64,000 bases of DNA from Bacillota bacterium (GTDB lineage Bacteria; Bacillota; Bacilli; Paenibacillales; Paenibacillaceae): contig JAEWJS010000050.1 in NCBI GenBank assembly GCA_023386495.1, forward strand, positions 19,333 to 83,332, given 5' to 3'. The notes below the pieces were generated by a model. That model was not told where the DNA came from. It ran no database searches and saw only the letters and a list, made by a program, of their open reading frames with translations. Position numbers and translations under genes: made by a program. Positions 42,716 to 51,537 of the stretch are shown here, in pieces (the first letter of the stretch is position 1; every line of letters starts with the position of its first letter).

Positions 42716-44047
42716 TCAACCCCGCCGAATCTCCTCAATGATCGCCCTTACCCCCGCATCGATCTGCTCCGGACGCGCGCGCGAGATGCTGATCCGCAGG
42801 AATTTCTCCCGCTCCAGATACGACGGCAGGTAGAACAGCTTCCCGCTCACCACGAGTACGCCTCTCTTCTTGAGCCGTTCCGCGATCCGCTCCAGGTTGG
42901 CCGTCTGCGGGATACGGAACTGCGTGTACACGCCCGAACGGACATCCGCGACCTCCAGCAGCCCCGCACCGTTGTACCGACTCACCGCCGCATGCAGCGT
43001 CTCGATCCGCGACTCGTATTGTCGATGGATTTTGTCCCTGTGCCGATCGTACATGCCGTTCTTGATGTAGATGTCGAGCGCCGCCTGCGACAAGAGTGCC
43101 GCTCCGCCCTGCTGATTGTGCTGATGGAACGCAGCTACCAGGGATTCCGGCAGCACCACCGCACCGATCCGCAGCCCGGGGAAAATAATCTTGGAGAAGC
43201 TTTTCAGGTACACCACGTGCCCGCTCCGATCGTGCGCATACAGTGGTTCGAAGCCCCGCCTGTCCCCGAGATCCGCCATATAGTCGTCCTCCAGCACATA
43301 CACGTCGTACTTGGCCGCCAGCCGCGCGATCGCCTTCATCTCCCGAATCCCGTAGGTCGTGCCGAGCGGATTATGATGCCTCGTCATCGTATAGAAGCAC
43401 TTGATCTCCCCTCCGCGAAAATATCCCTCCAACTCCGCCATATCGATGCCTGCCGCCGTGCGCGCGATGGTCCGCACCGGCAGCCCTTCCGCTTCGAGGA
43501 ACCGCAGGAACAAGTTGTAGCTCGGCTGCTCCACCAGGATGGTCGACTTCCCGTTCGGGAACGGCATTTTCGCCAACGCGTGAAGGGCTTGCTGGATGCC
43601 CGGCGTCACCGCGATCTGCCCAGGCTTGGCGAATACTTGGTCATCTGCGAGATGCCTAACCAGCGTATCGCGCAAGGCGGACAGCCCCATGGGATCGCCG
43701 TAGGTGAAGAGCTGGTAGCGGTAGGTGTCGATCGCCTTGTTCAAGCAATGCTGAAAATCCCGATAAGGAAACACGTTCAGATCCGGCGAAGAAGACGCAA
43801 GATCAATCACGCCATCGTCGGGCACGCCCGCTTCTTCTTCGTCCTCCACCATATAATGGCCGCTCTGCGGGACCGAATAGATCGCATGGCGCTGCTCCAG
43901 CCCCGCATAGGCCCGCATCACCGTGCTGATGCTGCAGCCGTACATGACCGCCGCCTGCCGGACGGACGGCAGCTTCTGCCCGGGGCGAAGCTCGCCGGCC
44001 ATTCGTCTGCGTTCGATATCCGCCAGAATTGCCGAGTACTTATTCAT
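42716..44047 (-). CDS. MocR/PdxR-type GntR regulator with aminotransferase domain
   Basis: 443 residues. An N-terminal GntR winged helix (LPSVRQAAVMYGCSISTVMRAYAGLE) is joined to a fold-type-I aminotransferase domain with the PLP lysine in VYLKSFSKIIFPGLRIG (near residue 284) and the PLP-contact EDDYMADL. MocR proteins use PLP or an amino acid adduct as ligand. It is divergent from an EamA exporter across a promoter region with perfect dyads, so it probably regulates that exporter and itself. The ATG has AGGGGGCGG upstream. Confidence 0.9.
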   Translation of the reverse strand: MNKYSAILADIERRRMAGELRPGQKLPSVRQAAVMYGCSISTVMRAYAGLEQRHAIYSVPQSGHYMVEDEEEAGVPDDGVIDLASSSPDLNVFPYRDFQHCLNKAIDTYRYQLFTYGDPMGLSALRDTLVRHLADDQVFAKPGQIAVTPGIQQALHALAKMPFPNGKSTILVEQPSYNLFLRFLEAEGLPVRTIARTAAGIDMAELEGYFRGGEIKCFYTMTRHHNPLGTTYGIREMKAIARLAAKYDVYVLEDDYMADLGDRRGFEPLYAHDRSGHVVYLKSFSKIIFPGLRIGAVVLPESLVAAFHQHNQQGGAALLSQAALDIYIKNGMYDRHRDKIHRQYESRIETLHAAVSRYNGAGLLEVADVRSGVYTQFRIPQTANLERIAERLKKRGVLVVSGKLFYLPSYLEREKFLRISISRARPEQIDAGVRAIIEEIRRG

Positions 44048-44062
44048 AATCTGCCGCCCCCT

Positions 44063-44124
44063 AACTGTACCGATACAGTTCCCACTATATCGTATTGCGG
44101 CATGCGGCGGGAAGCCTTACGATA
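44063..44124. promoter_or_regulatory. Operators in the MocR/EamA divergent promoter region
   Basis: AACTGTA-CCGA-TACAGTT (44063-44080) is a perfect 7-bp dyad 16 bp upstream of the MocR start. TATCGTA (44088-44094) and TACGATA (44118-44124) form a second, wider perfect dyad. Both lie between the two divergent genes and suit a dimeric MocR regulator. Confidence 0.6.
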
Positions 44125-44183
44125 CGAATACGGAACTCATTCAATCATTCGCGCATTCCCCTTAAGGAGGACTATCATCCATC

Positions 44184-45131
44184 ATGCGATTCCAATCACA
44201 GCGCGGACACGTCTACGCGTATCTCGCCGTTCTCGCCTATGCGGCCATCATCGGGTTATCGTTCCTCTACACGAAGGTCGCCCTCTCGTACGCTTCGCCG
44301 ATCGATACGCTGGCGCTTCGCTTCACCTTCTCGTTCGCGGCGATTGCCGTCCTGCTGGGCACCGGCCTGTGGCGCGTCTCCCTCAAGGGCAAGCCATGGC
44401 CGCGATTGCTCTTGCTGGCGCTGCTGTACCCGCTCGGCTTCTTCAGCCTGCAGGCATTCGGGCTGCAGCATGCTTCTTCTGCCGAAGGCGGCATCCTCTT
44501 CGCGACGACGCCGATTCTGACGGCCATGCTAGCGGCGATTTTCCTGAAGGAGACGACGACGCTGACGCAAAAGCTGTCGATCCTCCTGTCCGTATCCGGC
44601 GTGGTCATGATCTTTGTCATGCAAGGCACCGGCATCCAGCTCACGAACGTGATCGGCATCTCGCTGCTCACCCTGTCATGCCTCGTGTCTGCGGGCTATA
44701 TCGTCCTGTCGCGCTATCTGCTCCGCACGTTCACGCCGACGGAGGTCACCGTATCGATGATGGCCATCGGGTTCGTTATTTTCTGGAGCATGTCGCTTGC
44801 GGGCCATGCTGCTAACGGAACGTTGGGGCAGATCTTCGCTCCGCTGGCGAATGCCGAATTCGTCTGGTCGATCGTGTACTTGGGCATCTTCGCCTCGCTG
44901 GTCACGGCCTTCGCGTCCAGCTACGCGCTGGCTAGACTCGAAGCGTCCAAGATCAGCGTCTTCTCCAACCTCTCCACCGTCATCTCCATCGCGGCAGGCG
45001 CGTTCATGCTCGGCGAGACGGTGACCGTCTACCATCTCATCGGCTCAGCGCTCATCATCGCGGGCGTGATCGGCACGAACGTGAAGCCCCGGGCCAGAAC
45101 GCGCAGCCATGCGACGGGGCGCCCTATTTGA
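44184..45131 (+). CDS. EamA/DMT-family exporter
   Basis: 315 residues with ten hydrophobic helices in two EamA repeats (YAAIIGLSFLYTKVALSYASPIDTLALRF; VSAGYIVLSRYLLRTFTPTEVT) and the end-of-repeat motifs LKETTTLTQKLSILLSVSGV and MLGETVTVYHLIGSALIIAGV. AAGGAGG lies 13 bases before the ATG. Divergent from the MocR regulator, so likely an amino-acid or vitamin-like metabolite exporter induced by that ligand. It converges with the lipoprotein gene at 45140 with only 8 bp between. Confidence 0.88.
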   Translation: MRFQSQRGHVYAYLAVLAYAAIIGLSFLYTKVALSYASPIDTLALRFTFSFAAIAVLLGTGLWRVSLKGKPWPRLLLLALLYPLGFFSLQAFGLQHASSAEGGILFATTPILTAMLAAIFLKETTTLTQKLSILLSVSGVVMIFVMQGTGIQLTNVIGISLLTLSCLVSAGYIVLSRYLLRTFTPTEVTVSMMAIGFVIFWSMSLAGHAANGTLGQIFAPLANAEFVWSIVYLGIFASLVTAFASSYALARLEASKISVFSNLSTVISIAAGAFMLGETVTVYHLIGSALIIAGVIGTNVKPRARTRSHATGRPI

Positions 45132-45139
45132 TCCATGAA

Positions 45140-45994
45140 TTAACCGCCGCGAACCAATCGCAAGCCTTGGTCGGGGCCGTAGCCGCTTGCCTCGAACTTT
45201 CCGCGGAAGGCGACTTCATTGTTGCTGACGTCGCCCATCCAGCCGCCGCCCTTCACGACCCGGAATTCGCCGCTCTTCGCATCCCTGTCGCCGTACCAGT
45301 CCCAGCACCATTCCCTGACGTTGCCCGACATGTCGTAGAGGCCTAACTCGTTAGGCTTCTTCTCGCCGACCGGCTTCGTCGTATTCTTGTTGTTCTCGAT
45401 GGCAGGCCAGGTCCAATCGCCCGATAAGTATTGTTCGCCGGCATTCCGCCAATACCATGCGACCTCATCTGCATCATCGCTTCCGCTATACGCGTACCCC
45501 TTGCTCATCCGGCCTCCGCCGGCCGCATATTCCCACTCCGCTTCCGTAGGCAATCGGTAGCCGTCAGCTCCCTTATTTACCGTTACCGTCCACTTGATCG
45601 GATCGTGTTCGCTCTTGTTATTCGGATCCTTCTTCTTAGTGTTGATCTTGTAGTAAGGCTTCAAGCCTTCTCTAATGCTTCTATCATTGCAATATAAGAT
45701 CGCGTCGTACCAGGTTATCGTCTCGACCGGCAGATTATCGCCGCTGAATACCGAAGGTTTGGTTCCCGTGATGTCGAACCACTCTTGCTGCGTCACTTCG
45801 TATTTACTGATATAGAAGTCCGCTATCGGCTGGACCGTGCCATCGAAGGCGGTATAGGTTCCGCCTTCCACGAATACGAAGTCGGCAGGCATTGCGGACC
45901 TCTCGCTCGATGCAGGCTTCTCATTCGAACAAGCGCTAGCCATAACCATAACCGCAATGGCCGCCATCAGGATCATCAATCGCATTCTCATCAT
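45140..45994 (-). CDS. FGE/sulfatase-modifying-factor-like lipoprotein
   Basis: 284 residues. A lipoprotein signal (MVMASAC, Cys22) is followed by a formylglycine-generating-enzyme fold: FVEGGTYTAF, ISKYEVTQQEWFDIT, PVETITWYDAILYCNDRS, DGYRLPTEAEWEYAAGGG, MSGNVREWCWDWYGD, VVKGGGWMGD, and terminal GLRLVRGG. True FGE binds copper through two cysteines near the C-terminus; no such pair is seen, so a binding or other C-type-lectin-like role is more likely than catalysis. The first of two ATGs has GGAG upstream. Confidence 0.88.
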   Translation of the reverse strand: MMRMRLMILMAAIAVMVMASACSNEKPASSERSAMPADFVFVEGGTYTAFDGTVQPIADFYISKYEVTQQEWFDITGTKPSVFSGDNLPVETITWYDAILYCNDRSIREGLKPYYKINTKKKDPNNKSEHDPIKWTVTVNKGADGYRLPTEAEWEYAAGGGRMSKGYAYSGSDDADEVAWYWRNAGEQYLSGDWTWPAIENNKNTTKPVGEKKPNELGLYDMSGNVREWCWDWYGDRDAKSGEFRVVKGGGWMGDVSNNEVAFRGKFEASGYGPDQGLRLVRGG

Positions 45995-46049
45995 ACGAGC
46001 TCCTTCGCACTGTCTGGATGGTAGAACTGAAGTTGTCCGCGTCGCTAAG

Positions 46050-46080
46050 AAGGCCGCCGGCTAAGAAGCCGGCAGGCCTT
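46050..46080 (-). terminator. Terminator after the xylanase gene
   Basis: AAGGCC plus GCCGGCT (46050-46062) pair with AGCCGGC and GGCCTT (46067-46080) with one bulged A and a 4-nt loop, 37 bp past the stop. Confidence 0.7.
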
Positions 46081-46116
46081 GGCGAAGCTACACTGTCATT
46101 GGACTTACTACCCTTG

Positions 46117-46755
46117 TTACCATACCGTTACGTTCGAGCTGCCGCTGCTCTGATAGCCCTCTGTCGCCAACACTTGGTAAGACCAGTTGTATCCGAGATG
46201 CATCCCTTTGCTCGCCCAGGCATTCACGTGATTCCTGAACGTAATGGCAACGTTGCTGCCCGTCGGACGCTTCTGCTGCCGGACGCTCCAGAACTGTTGG
46301 AACGTCTGCGTGCCGTCGATGGAAGGCGCATTGTAACGCATCGTCGTATAGATATCGTAGTTGCCGCCGTCGCTGTATACGGTGCCTTTATAATTCCCTG
46401 TAGGCCGATAAGTGCCCCAGCTGTCGACGACGTAGTACTCGATGAGCGAGTTCCTGGTCCATCCGTAGAGCGTCAGGTAGCCGTTACCGGACGGTGCCCA
46501 GACACCTGCATTATAATTGATGACCCGATCCGGGGAGCCGGTCGTCCAGCCCTTGCCCACAACGAAATTGCCCGTGTTATACCAGTTGACGCTGTAGTTG
46601 CCGCCGGATCCGTTGTATGCATTGACAGTGCCGCCTCCGTCTGTCCAGTTCTGCCAATAGTTCGTCGCCGCGCTCGAGGTTGCCGCGAACAAGCTGAAGC
46701 ACATCGTCACCGCTAGGAAAACCGTCCATATTTTTTTGTTAAACATAATCGTCAT
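46117..46755 (-). CDS. xynA: GH11 endo-1,4-beta-xylanase, secreted
   Basis: 212 residues. A signal peptide (FNKKIWTVFLAVTMCFSLFAATSSAA) leaves a mature protein starting ATNYWQNWTDGGGTVNA. The GH11 beta-jelly-roll is complete, with the nucleophile Glu106 (LIEYYVVDSWG) and acid/base Glu199 (LATEGYQSSG), and the thumb loop PSIDGTQTFQQFWSVRQ. It cleaves internal xylan bonds outside the cell. The AGGAGG is three bases from the first ATG and twelve from the second (46746), so the start is uncertain by three codons. A cre site in its promoter points to CcpA repression. Confidence 0.95.
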   Translation of the reverse strand: MTIMFNKKIWTVFLAVTMCFSLFAATSSAATNYWQNWTDGGGTVNAYNGSGGNYSVNWYNTGNFVVGKGWTTGSPDRVINYNAGVWAPSGNGYLTLYGWTRNSLIEYYVVDSWGTYRPTGNYKGTVYSDGGNYDIYTTMRYNAPSIDGTQTFQQFWSVRQQKRPTGSNVAITFRNHVNAWASKGMHLGYNWSYQVLATEGYQSSGSSNVTVW

Positions 46756-46853
46756 CTACCTCCTCATAATGGGTGATTGCTTACTGCACACAGTGAATGG
46801 ATTCCTCTCCACGCTCCTTATCCGTAGAATCGATCGGTATTTCGGTACGCCGC

Positions 46854-46880
46854 TTACCCTGAATCAAGTCTATCGAGCAT
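46854..46880 (-). CDS. Possible 8-codon leader ORF upstream of xynA
   Basis: On the minus strand AAGGAGGTGAACAAGCCT is followed by ATG and eight codons (MLDRLDSG) to TAA. The Shine-Dalgarno is stronger and better spaced than that of xynA itself. It lies in the xynA leader, 98 bp before the xylanase start. It could be a translated leader; chance cannot be excluded. Confidence 0.35.
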   Translation of the reverse strand: MLDRLDSG

Positions 46881-46907
46881 AGGCTTGTTCACCTCCTTGC
46901 AAGGAAG

Positions 46908-46936
46908 AGTATAGAATGTAAGCGTATACAATACAA
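46908..46936 (-). promoter_or_regulatory. xynA promoter with embedded cre site
   Basis: On the minus strand TTGTAT (46936-46931), 17 nt, TATACT (46913-46908). The spacer is filled by ATGTAAGCGTATACAA (46916-46931), which matches every position of the cre consensus WTGNAANCGNWWNCAW. CcpA bound there would block RNA polymerase when preferred sugars are present. Confidence 0.75.
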
Positions 46937-47004
46937 TTTAAAAACTATAGATTAACCCCCAATAATTTTACTTATTTAGGAGGTCAGAGGGGATAAAGGC
47001 AGCG

Positions 47005-47025
47005 TTCTGCAACAATTCTGCAACA
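47005..47025 (+). repeat. Direct repeat upstream of the LRR-SLH gene
   Basis: TTCTGCAACA occurs at 47005-47014 and 47016-47025, 11 bp apart (one helical turn), about 70 bp before the start codon. Possible regulator site. Confidence 0.45.
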
Positions 47026-47096
47026 TTCGACATGGTATGCTACCGTCAATCGTCATTCGGTAGTAACCATAGCGATGTAGAAAGGGTGTTAGACAG

Positions 47097-50000
47097 ATGC
47101 AACGCACAGAGACCATGCCTACGGCAGCAGAGCGAAGCTATCCGCTTACGATTAACCGATTAGGGAAGCTGCTATTGGCCGCGTTCGTGGTCATCGGATT
47201 GCTCCCATGGAGCATCGCCCACGCAGACCCGGATCCGCTGTCCCCGATCCCGACCGATGCCTCTTACTTCACGTTCGATGCCAGTACGGGAACCATTACC
47301 GAGTATGCCAGCGATGGCCCTATGGATGTGGTCATTCCGGACGAGATCGAAGGAACGGCGGTGACCGCCATCGGTGATAAGGTGTTCGCGCTGCGCGGCA
47401 TCACGAGCGTGACATTTCCGCCCGGCATTACGAAGATCGGCGAAGGCGCTTTCTCCAACAACTTACTCACATCGGTGAGCATACCGGAAGGTATCACAGT
47501 TATTAAAAAAGAGGCCTTTGCCGTCAACAAATTAACGGAGGTCTATTTACCGGATAGCGTGACAATCATTGAATATCGCGGTTTTGCGGAAAATCAGATT
47601 CAATCGCTTAATCTGCCGTCGCAGCTGAAGACAATCGGGCCTTCCGCTTTCATCAACAGTCAGCTCACAGAGTTGATCATCCCGTACGGCGTGGAGACGA
47701 TCGACGGCGGCGCGTTCAATGGCAATCAGCTCGAGAAGCTGGTTCTTCCGGACACTGTTACGTATCTCGGAAGCACGGCATTCGCGAGCAATCGATTGAC
47801 GAAGCTGCCCGATAACTGGACAAATCTGGGTGTCAACGGGACCGCTTTCTCCCGAAATTTGCTTACCAGGGTGATCATCCCGGATGATACGACAATATTG
47901 GGCAGAACCGGCTTGATGAGTAATCCGCTGCGGACGATCGTCATTCCGGCTTCGGTTACCGCGATTCAGCAGGAAGCCTTGAGCAGCACGCCGCTTGCTA
48001 CGGTGACCATTCTGAACAAGACGGTTACGTTTCATGCCCGAGCCTTCGAGAACACGCCGGCTGACATGGTCATCATCGGCTACGCAGGCTCGACCGCACA
48101 GACCTTTGCGAACAACAATGGGTATACCTTCCTCAGCCTTGCAGAGCTGTTCGCATTCGATACGGGCACCGGAACTATAACCGGATATGTGGATGATGGA
48201 CCCGCGATAGTCGAGATTCCGCGCGAAATTGATGGCGTACCCGTGACGGCCATCGGCGACGATGCATTCGCGAATAAACAGCTGACGGAGGTCTATATCC
48301 CCGAAGGCGTGACGAGCATCGGCATGAATGCCTTCGCGCATAATGCGATCGTCAGCGTGTCAATCCCAGAGAGCGTGACAACGATCGGGCACGGGGCCTT
48401 CATGGGGAATAAGCTCAGCCAAGTGTCTCTGCCGGACAACCTGACGCGGATCGAACCTCTAGCATTCATGGGGAACGAGCTTCAATCGATCGAGTTGCCT
48501 CTGCACTTGACGTCGATCGGCGACAAAGCTTTCGAGAAGAATCAGCTGACGGAAGTTCATCTGCCGAGCGGCATCGAGACGATATCGACGGCGGCGTTTC
48601 TATCGAACCAACTGACGAAAGTGACGATCCCGGAGAGCGTAAAAGACCTTGCGTCCGGAGCATTCGCCGGTAATCAGATCACCGAAGCCACACTATTAAG
48701 CAGAGAGACCGCCGTCGCGCGGAATGCGTGGGCGGATAATCAGGCGGACGCGGCTGACCTGCGCATCCTCGGACATTCCGGCTCTCCGGCCGAAGCCTAT
48801 GCAGCCGATGCCGGACACGCTTTCGCCCCTCTGCTCGGCCTGTCCCGGAAGGAGTCGTATACGTTCCCGGCGGCCACTGCCGGTTACGCCTCCGCATCGC
48901 CGCTGACGGTGACCGTTACGAAAGCGGTGTATGGCGAGCTTCATGGCGTGCGGGCAGCCCTGAGCGGGAGCGACTCCACGGCTTTCGAGCTTAGCGCGAT
49001 CGGAGCAACAACGCTAGACGAGACTAGCAAGCAGACCTCATTCACCGTATATCCGCAGGCAGGCCTGCCTGTCGGTGCTTACAGCGCAACGGTGAGCGTC
49101 GAAGCGGTTACGTACGGCATCCGCGAGAGCTTCGACGTTCAGTTCGAAGTGACGGCAGCGCCGGACGACGGAGGCAGTGACCCAGATCCCGGCAGCGACC
49201 CTGGTTCAAGCGGCGGCAGTTCGCCTCCTTCCGACAACGCGAACAATGCCGCCATCGTACTGGTGAACGGCAAGGAGGAGCGGGCAGGAACCGCAGCGAC
49301 AAGCACGCGTAACGGTCAGTCTGTCACAACCGTCACCGTCGATTCGAAGAAGCTGGAAGAGAAGCTCGCGGCGGAAGGCCAAGGCGCAGTCGTGGCATTT
49401 GCAATGGATGCCAAGACGGATATCGTGATCGGCGAGCTGGATGGCCAGATGATTCATAACTTGGAGAGCAAGCTGGCGATCGTCAAGATTCAGACGGGCA
49501 GCGCGACGTACACCCTCCCTGCTCGGCAGATCAATATCGCTGCCCTATCGAATCAGATCGGCAAGTCGGTAGCGCTCCAGGACATTAAGGTACACATCGA
49601 GATTGCCTCGACTTCGTCGGATACGATGAAGATCATCGAGAACGCGGCAGCGCGAGACGCGTATACGGTTGTCGCGCCTCCTGTCAGCTTCACGATCCAT
49701 GCGTCGCATGGCGGCGTCACGGTCGCGGTGTCCGCGTTCACCGCCTATGTGGAGCGTACGATCGCGATCCCGGATCACGTCGATCCGAGCAAGATTACGA
49801 CGGGCGTCGTGGTAGAACCGGACGGCTCAACACGTCATGTACCGACGCGAGTCGTACAAGTCGACGGGCGCTATCATGCCGTCATCAACAGCTTGACGAA
49901 CAGCACCTACGCGGTCGTCTGGCATCCGATCGTCTATCGGGATATGGCGGCGCACTGGGCGTCAGATGCGGTGAACGACATGGGATCGCGCATGATCGTC

Positions 50001-50495
50001 GAGGGCACGGGAGGCGGCAATTACAGCCCTCACCGAGACATTACCCGTGCCGAATTCGCGGCCATTATCGTACGGGGATTGGGACTGAAGGCAGAGAATG
50101 GGCCGGATTCCTTCTCGGACGTGAAGGCGACAGACTGGTTCGGCAGCGCCATACAGACGGCCCGAGCTTATGGACTGATCGACGGGTATCTCGACGGGAC
50201 GTTCCGCCCGCATGACAAGATCACGCGTGAACAGGCCATGGTCATCATCGCCAAGGCGATGAAGTTGACCCCGCTGCTTGAACAACTGGCCGCACAATCT
50301 GCGGACGAGCGCTTGCAAGCATTCGGAGATGCGGCAGAGGTTGCCGCGTGGGCGAAGCGCAGCGCGGACGATACCATACAAGCCGGTATCGTATCGGGGA
50401 GAAGCGCGAATACGCTGGCGCCGAAGAGCAACATGACCCGTGCAGAAGTGGCAGCAGCAATTCAGCGGCTGCTTCAGAAGTCGGGGCTCATCTAA
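47097..50495 (+). CDS. Surface protein with BspA-type leucine-rich repeats and SLH anchor
   Basis: 1,132 residues. Signal segment LLLAAFVVIGLLPWSIAHA. Two blocks of BspA/LRR_5 repeats (about 45-340 and 350-555), with units such as ITSVTFPPGITKIGEGAFSNNLLTSV in short form, each block opened by a FDxxTGTIT...IPDEI cap. Then an immunoglobulin-like module, a Gly/Ser/Asp linker (DPDPGSDPGSSGGSS, near 695), a beta-rich domain, and three SLH repeats from about 940 to the end. BspA repeats usually mediate adhesion. AAAGGGTG precedes the ATG. Confidence 0.88.
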   Translation: MQRTETMPTAAERSYPLTINRLGKLLLAAFVVIGLLPWSIAHADPDPLSPIPTDASYFTFDASTGTITEYASDGPMDVVIPDEIEGTAVTAIGDKVFALRGITSVTFPPGITKIGEGAFSNNLLTSVSIPEGITVIKKEAFAVNKLTEVYLPDSVTIIEYRGFAENQIQSLNLPSQLKTIGPSAFINSQLTELIIPYGVETIDGGAFNGNQLEKLVLPDTVTYLGSTAFASNRLTKLPDNWTNLGVNGTAFSRNLLTRVIIPDDTTILGRTGLMSNPLRTIVIPASVTAIQQEALSSTPLATVTILNKTVTFHARAFENTPADMVIIGYAGSTAQTFANNNGYTFLSLAELFAFDTGTGTITGYVDDGPAIVEIPREIDGVPVTAIGDDAFANKQLTEVYIPEGVTSIGMNAFAHNAIVSVSIPESVTTIGHGAFMGNKLSQVSLPDNLTRIEPLAFMGNELQSIELPLHLTSIGDKAFEKNQLTEVHLPSGIETISTAAFLSNQLTKVTIPESVKDLASGAFAGNQITEATLLSRETAVARNAWADNQADAADLRILGHSGSPAEAYAADAGHAFAPLLGLSRKESYTFPAATAGYASASPLTVTVTKAVYGELHGVRAALSGSDSTAFELSAIGATTLDETSKQTSFTVYPQAGLPVGAYSATVSVEAVTYGIRESFDVQFEVTAAPDDGGSDPDPGSDPGSSGGSSPPSDNANNAAIVLVNGKEERAGTAATSTRNGQSVTTVTVDSKKLEEKLAAEGQGAVVAFAMDAKTDIVIGELDGQMIHNLESKLAIVKIQTGSATYTLPARQINIAALSNQIGKSVALQDIKVHIEIASTSSDTMKIIENAAARDAYTVVAPPVSFTIHASHGGVTVAVSAFTAYVERTIAIPDHVDPSKITTGVVVEPDGSTRHVPTRVVQVDGRYHAVINSLTNSTYAVVWHPIVYRDMAAHWASDAVNDMGSRMIVEGTGGGNYSPHRDITRAEFAAIIVRGLGLKAENGPDSFSDVKATDWFGSAIQTARAYGLIDGYLDGTFRPHDKITREQAMVIIAKAMKLTPLLEQLAAQSADERLQAFGDAAEVAAWAKRSADDTIQAGIVSGRSANTLAPKSNMTRAEVAAAIQRLLQKSGLI

Positions 50496-50510
50496 CGGTT
50501 ACGCATGACG

Positions 50511-50557
50511 AAGCAGCAGCCATGGACATCGGCATTACGTCCGCGGCTGCTGCTTTT
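50511..50557 (+). terminator. Terminator of the LRR-SLH gene
   Basis: AAGCAGCAGCC (50511-50521) pairs with GGCTGCTGCTT (50545-50555), with GGAC/GTCC inside, and is followed by TT within CTTTTCC. It lies 16 bp after the stop. The right arm falls inside a duplicated response-regulator 3' end. Confidence 0.75.
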
Positions 50558-50574
50558 CCGCATGAGCGGCATCG
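50532..50574 (-). pseudogene. Duplicated 3' end of the response-regulator gene (left direct repeat)
   Basis: 43 bp with 39 identities to 51495-51537, in the same orientation. On the minus strand it still reads DAAHAEKQQPRT and a stop, against GAAHADKQQPWT and a stop in the intact regulator. It stands alone, 964 bp from its source, on the other side of the nuclease gene. Confidence 0.8.
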
Positions 50575-50647
50575 CTCCGTCTGCAGCGCCGCATGGCGGA
50601 TCGAATGCGAAAATTCGCATTCGTTCACCGCTAACGCCGCTACCGCT

Positions 50648-51331
50648 TCAATACAAATCCGGGCTTTGAAGAGAGCCGATGTATTCGTAGTATACGACCC
50701 GTTGCGACGCTCCTCTGGCCACAGCGCGGAACTTCCCCTTGTCCACCAGAACGCGACAGTACTTGATGATCGTGATCGTATGCAGTTCCAGCTCTGCCGC
50801 TGCCTCGTGCGGCCGGAGAACGCGATTGCGTCGGATCGCTGCGCGCATCAGGTCGCGTTCGATCCGGGAATAGGGCCGCGCCGCCGGTGCAGCAACATCG
50901 TGGTTCACCAGCAGATGCGGTGCGAGAATACTTCGCAGCATGGAGAGAACGAATGCGGGATTATCCTTGAGCTCATCGAGCGGAATGTAGGAGACGTCGC
51001 ACTCTTGTGCCTTCAGGTACAGCCCGCGGTTAAAGTCCTTGCGATACTGGGAGCGATCCGTGCCATGGGAACCGTAGTCCATAATCTCGAAAATAAACCG
51101 CGATGCGCCAACGATCCACATAAAGTCCGCATAGTACGGTCGCCCGCGCCAGTCCCGCACTTCGTACTCCGGATGCAGCCCGTGAAAATGTCCCGCCAAC
51201 GGCCACCATATTCGCTCGACGAACAGACGGTTGCCGAAGCCGTGGCCGCGCCTGAGCGCATCAAGTCGCTCGCCGGACCTCCTAGTCAAGTGTGCCTTGA
51301 TCCACTGCTCGTACTCGGTATCGAACCCCAT
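50648..51331 (-). CDS. Vsr-like/PD-(D/E)XK nuclease-domain protein
   Basis: 227 residues. LFVERIWWPLAGHFHGLHPEYEVRDW and YYADFMWIVGASRFIFEIMDYGSHG match a paenibacillus family I associate with the Vsr/homing-endonuclease fold; the Asp of ADF, Glu of FEI and Asp of MDYG fit an acidic active site. The C-terminal third (PHEAAAELELHTITIIKYCRVLVDKG) looks like a helix-turn-helix. It is flanked by 43-bp direct repeats, suggesting the gene is mobile. Nuclease activity is inferred from the fold only. Confidence 0.7.
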   Translation of the reverse strand: MGFDTEYEQWIKAHLTRRSGERLDALRRGHGFGNRLFVERIWWPLAGHFHGLHPEYEVRDWRGRPYYADFMWIVGASRFIFEIMDYGSHGTDRSQYRKDFNRGLYLKAQECDVSYIPLDELKDNPAFVLSMLRSILAPHLLVNHDVAAPAARPYSRIERDLMRAAIRRNRVLRPHEAAAELELHTITIIKYCRVLVDKGKFRAVARGASQRVVYYEYIGSLQSPDLY

Positions 51332-51372
51332 CCACAGTCATCCTCCATTCAACAGTCGGTGCAACGCAAGAA

Positions 51373-51408
51373 GCCCCGCTCTTCCCCATCGGGGATTAGG
51401 AGCGGGGC
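51373..51408 (-). terminator. Terminator of the second kinase/regulator operon
   Basis: GCCCCGCTC (51373-51381) pairs with GAGCGGGGC (51400-51408), with an inner CCCC/GGGG stem, about 90 bp after the regulator stop. Confidence 0.75.
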
Positions 51409-51494
51409 ATGCTATGCCACGGAAATGGTGCGTTATGCGCTATATTTTGGCATAAAACGGCACTCATCGCAATAGCTCAACCAATTAATTATGC

Positions 51495-51537
51495 GCATCA
51501 CGTCCACGGCTGCTGCTTGTCCGCATGAGCGGCACCG
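51495..51537 (-). repeat. Right direct repeat (inside the regulator 3' end)
   Basis: 43-bp segment covering the last 13 codons of the response regulator, 39 of 43 identical to 50532-50574. Together the two copies bracket the nuclease gene. Confidence 0.8.

Noticed and set aside
42695..44815. Long plus-strand frame opposite the MocR gene and running into the EamA gene
   Set aside because: Low-complexity Arg/His/Pro-rich product spanning two unrelated genes and a promoter region. The MocR and EamA genes explain the sequence.
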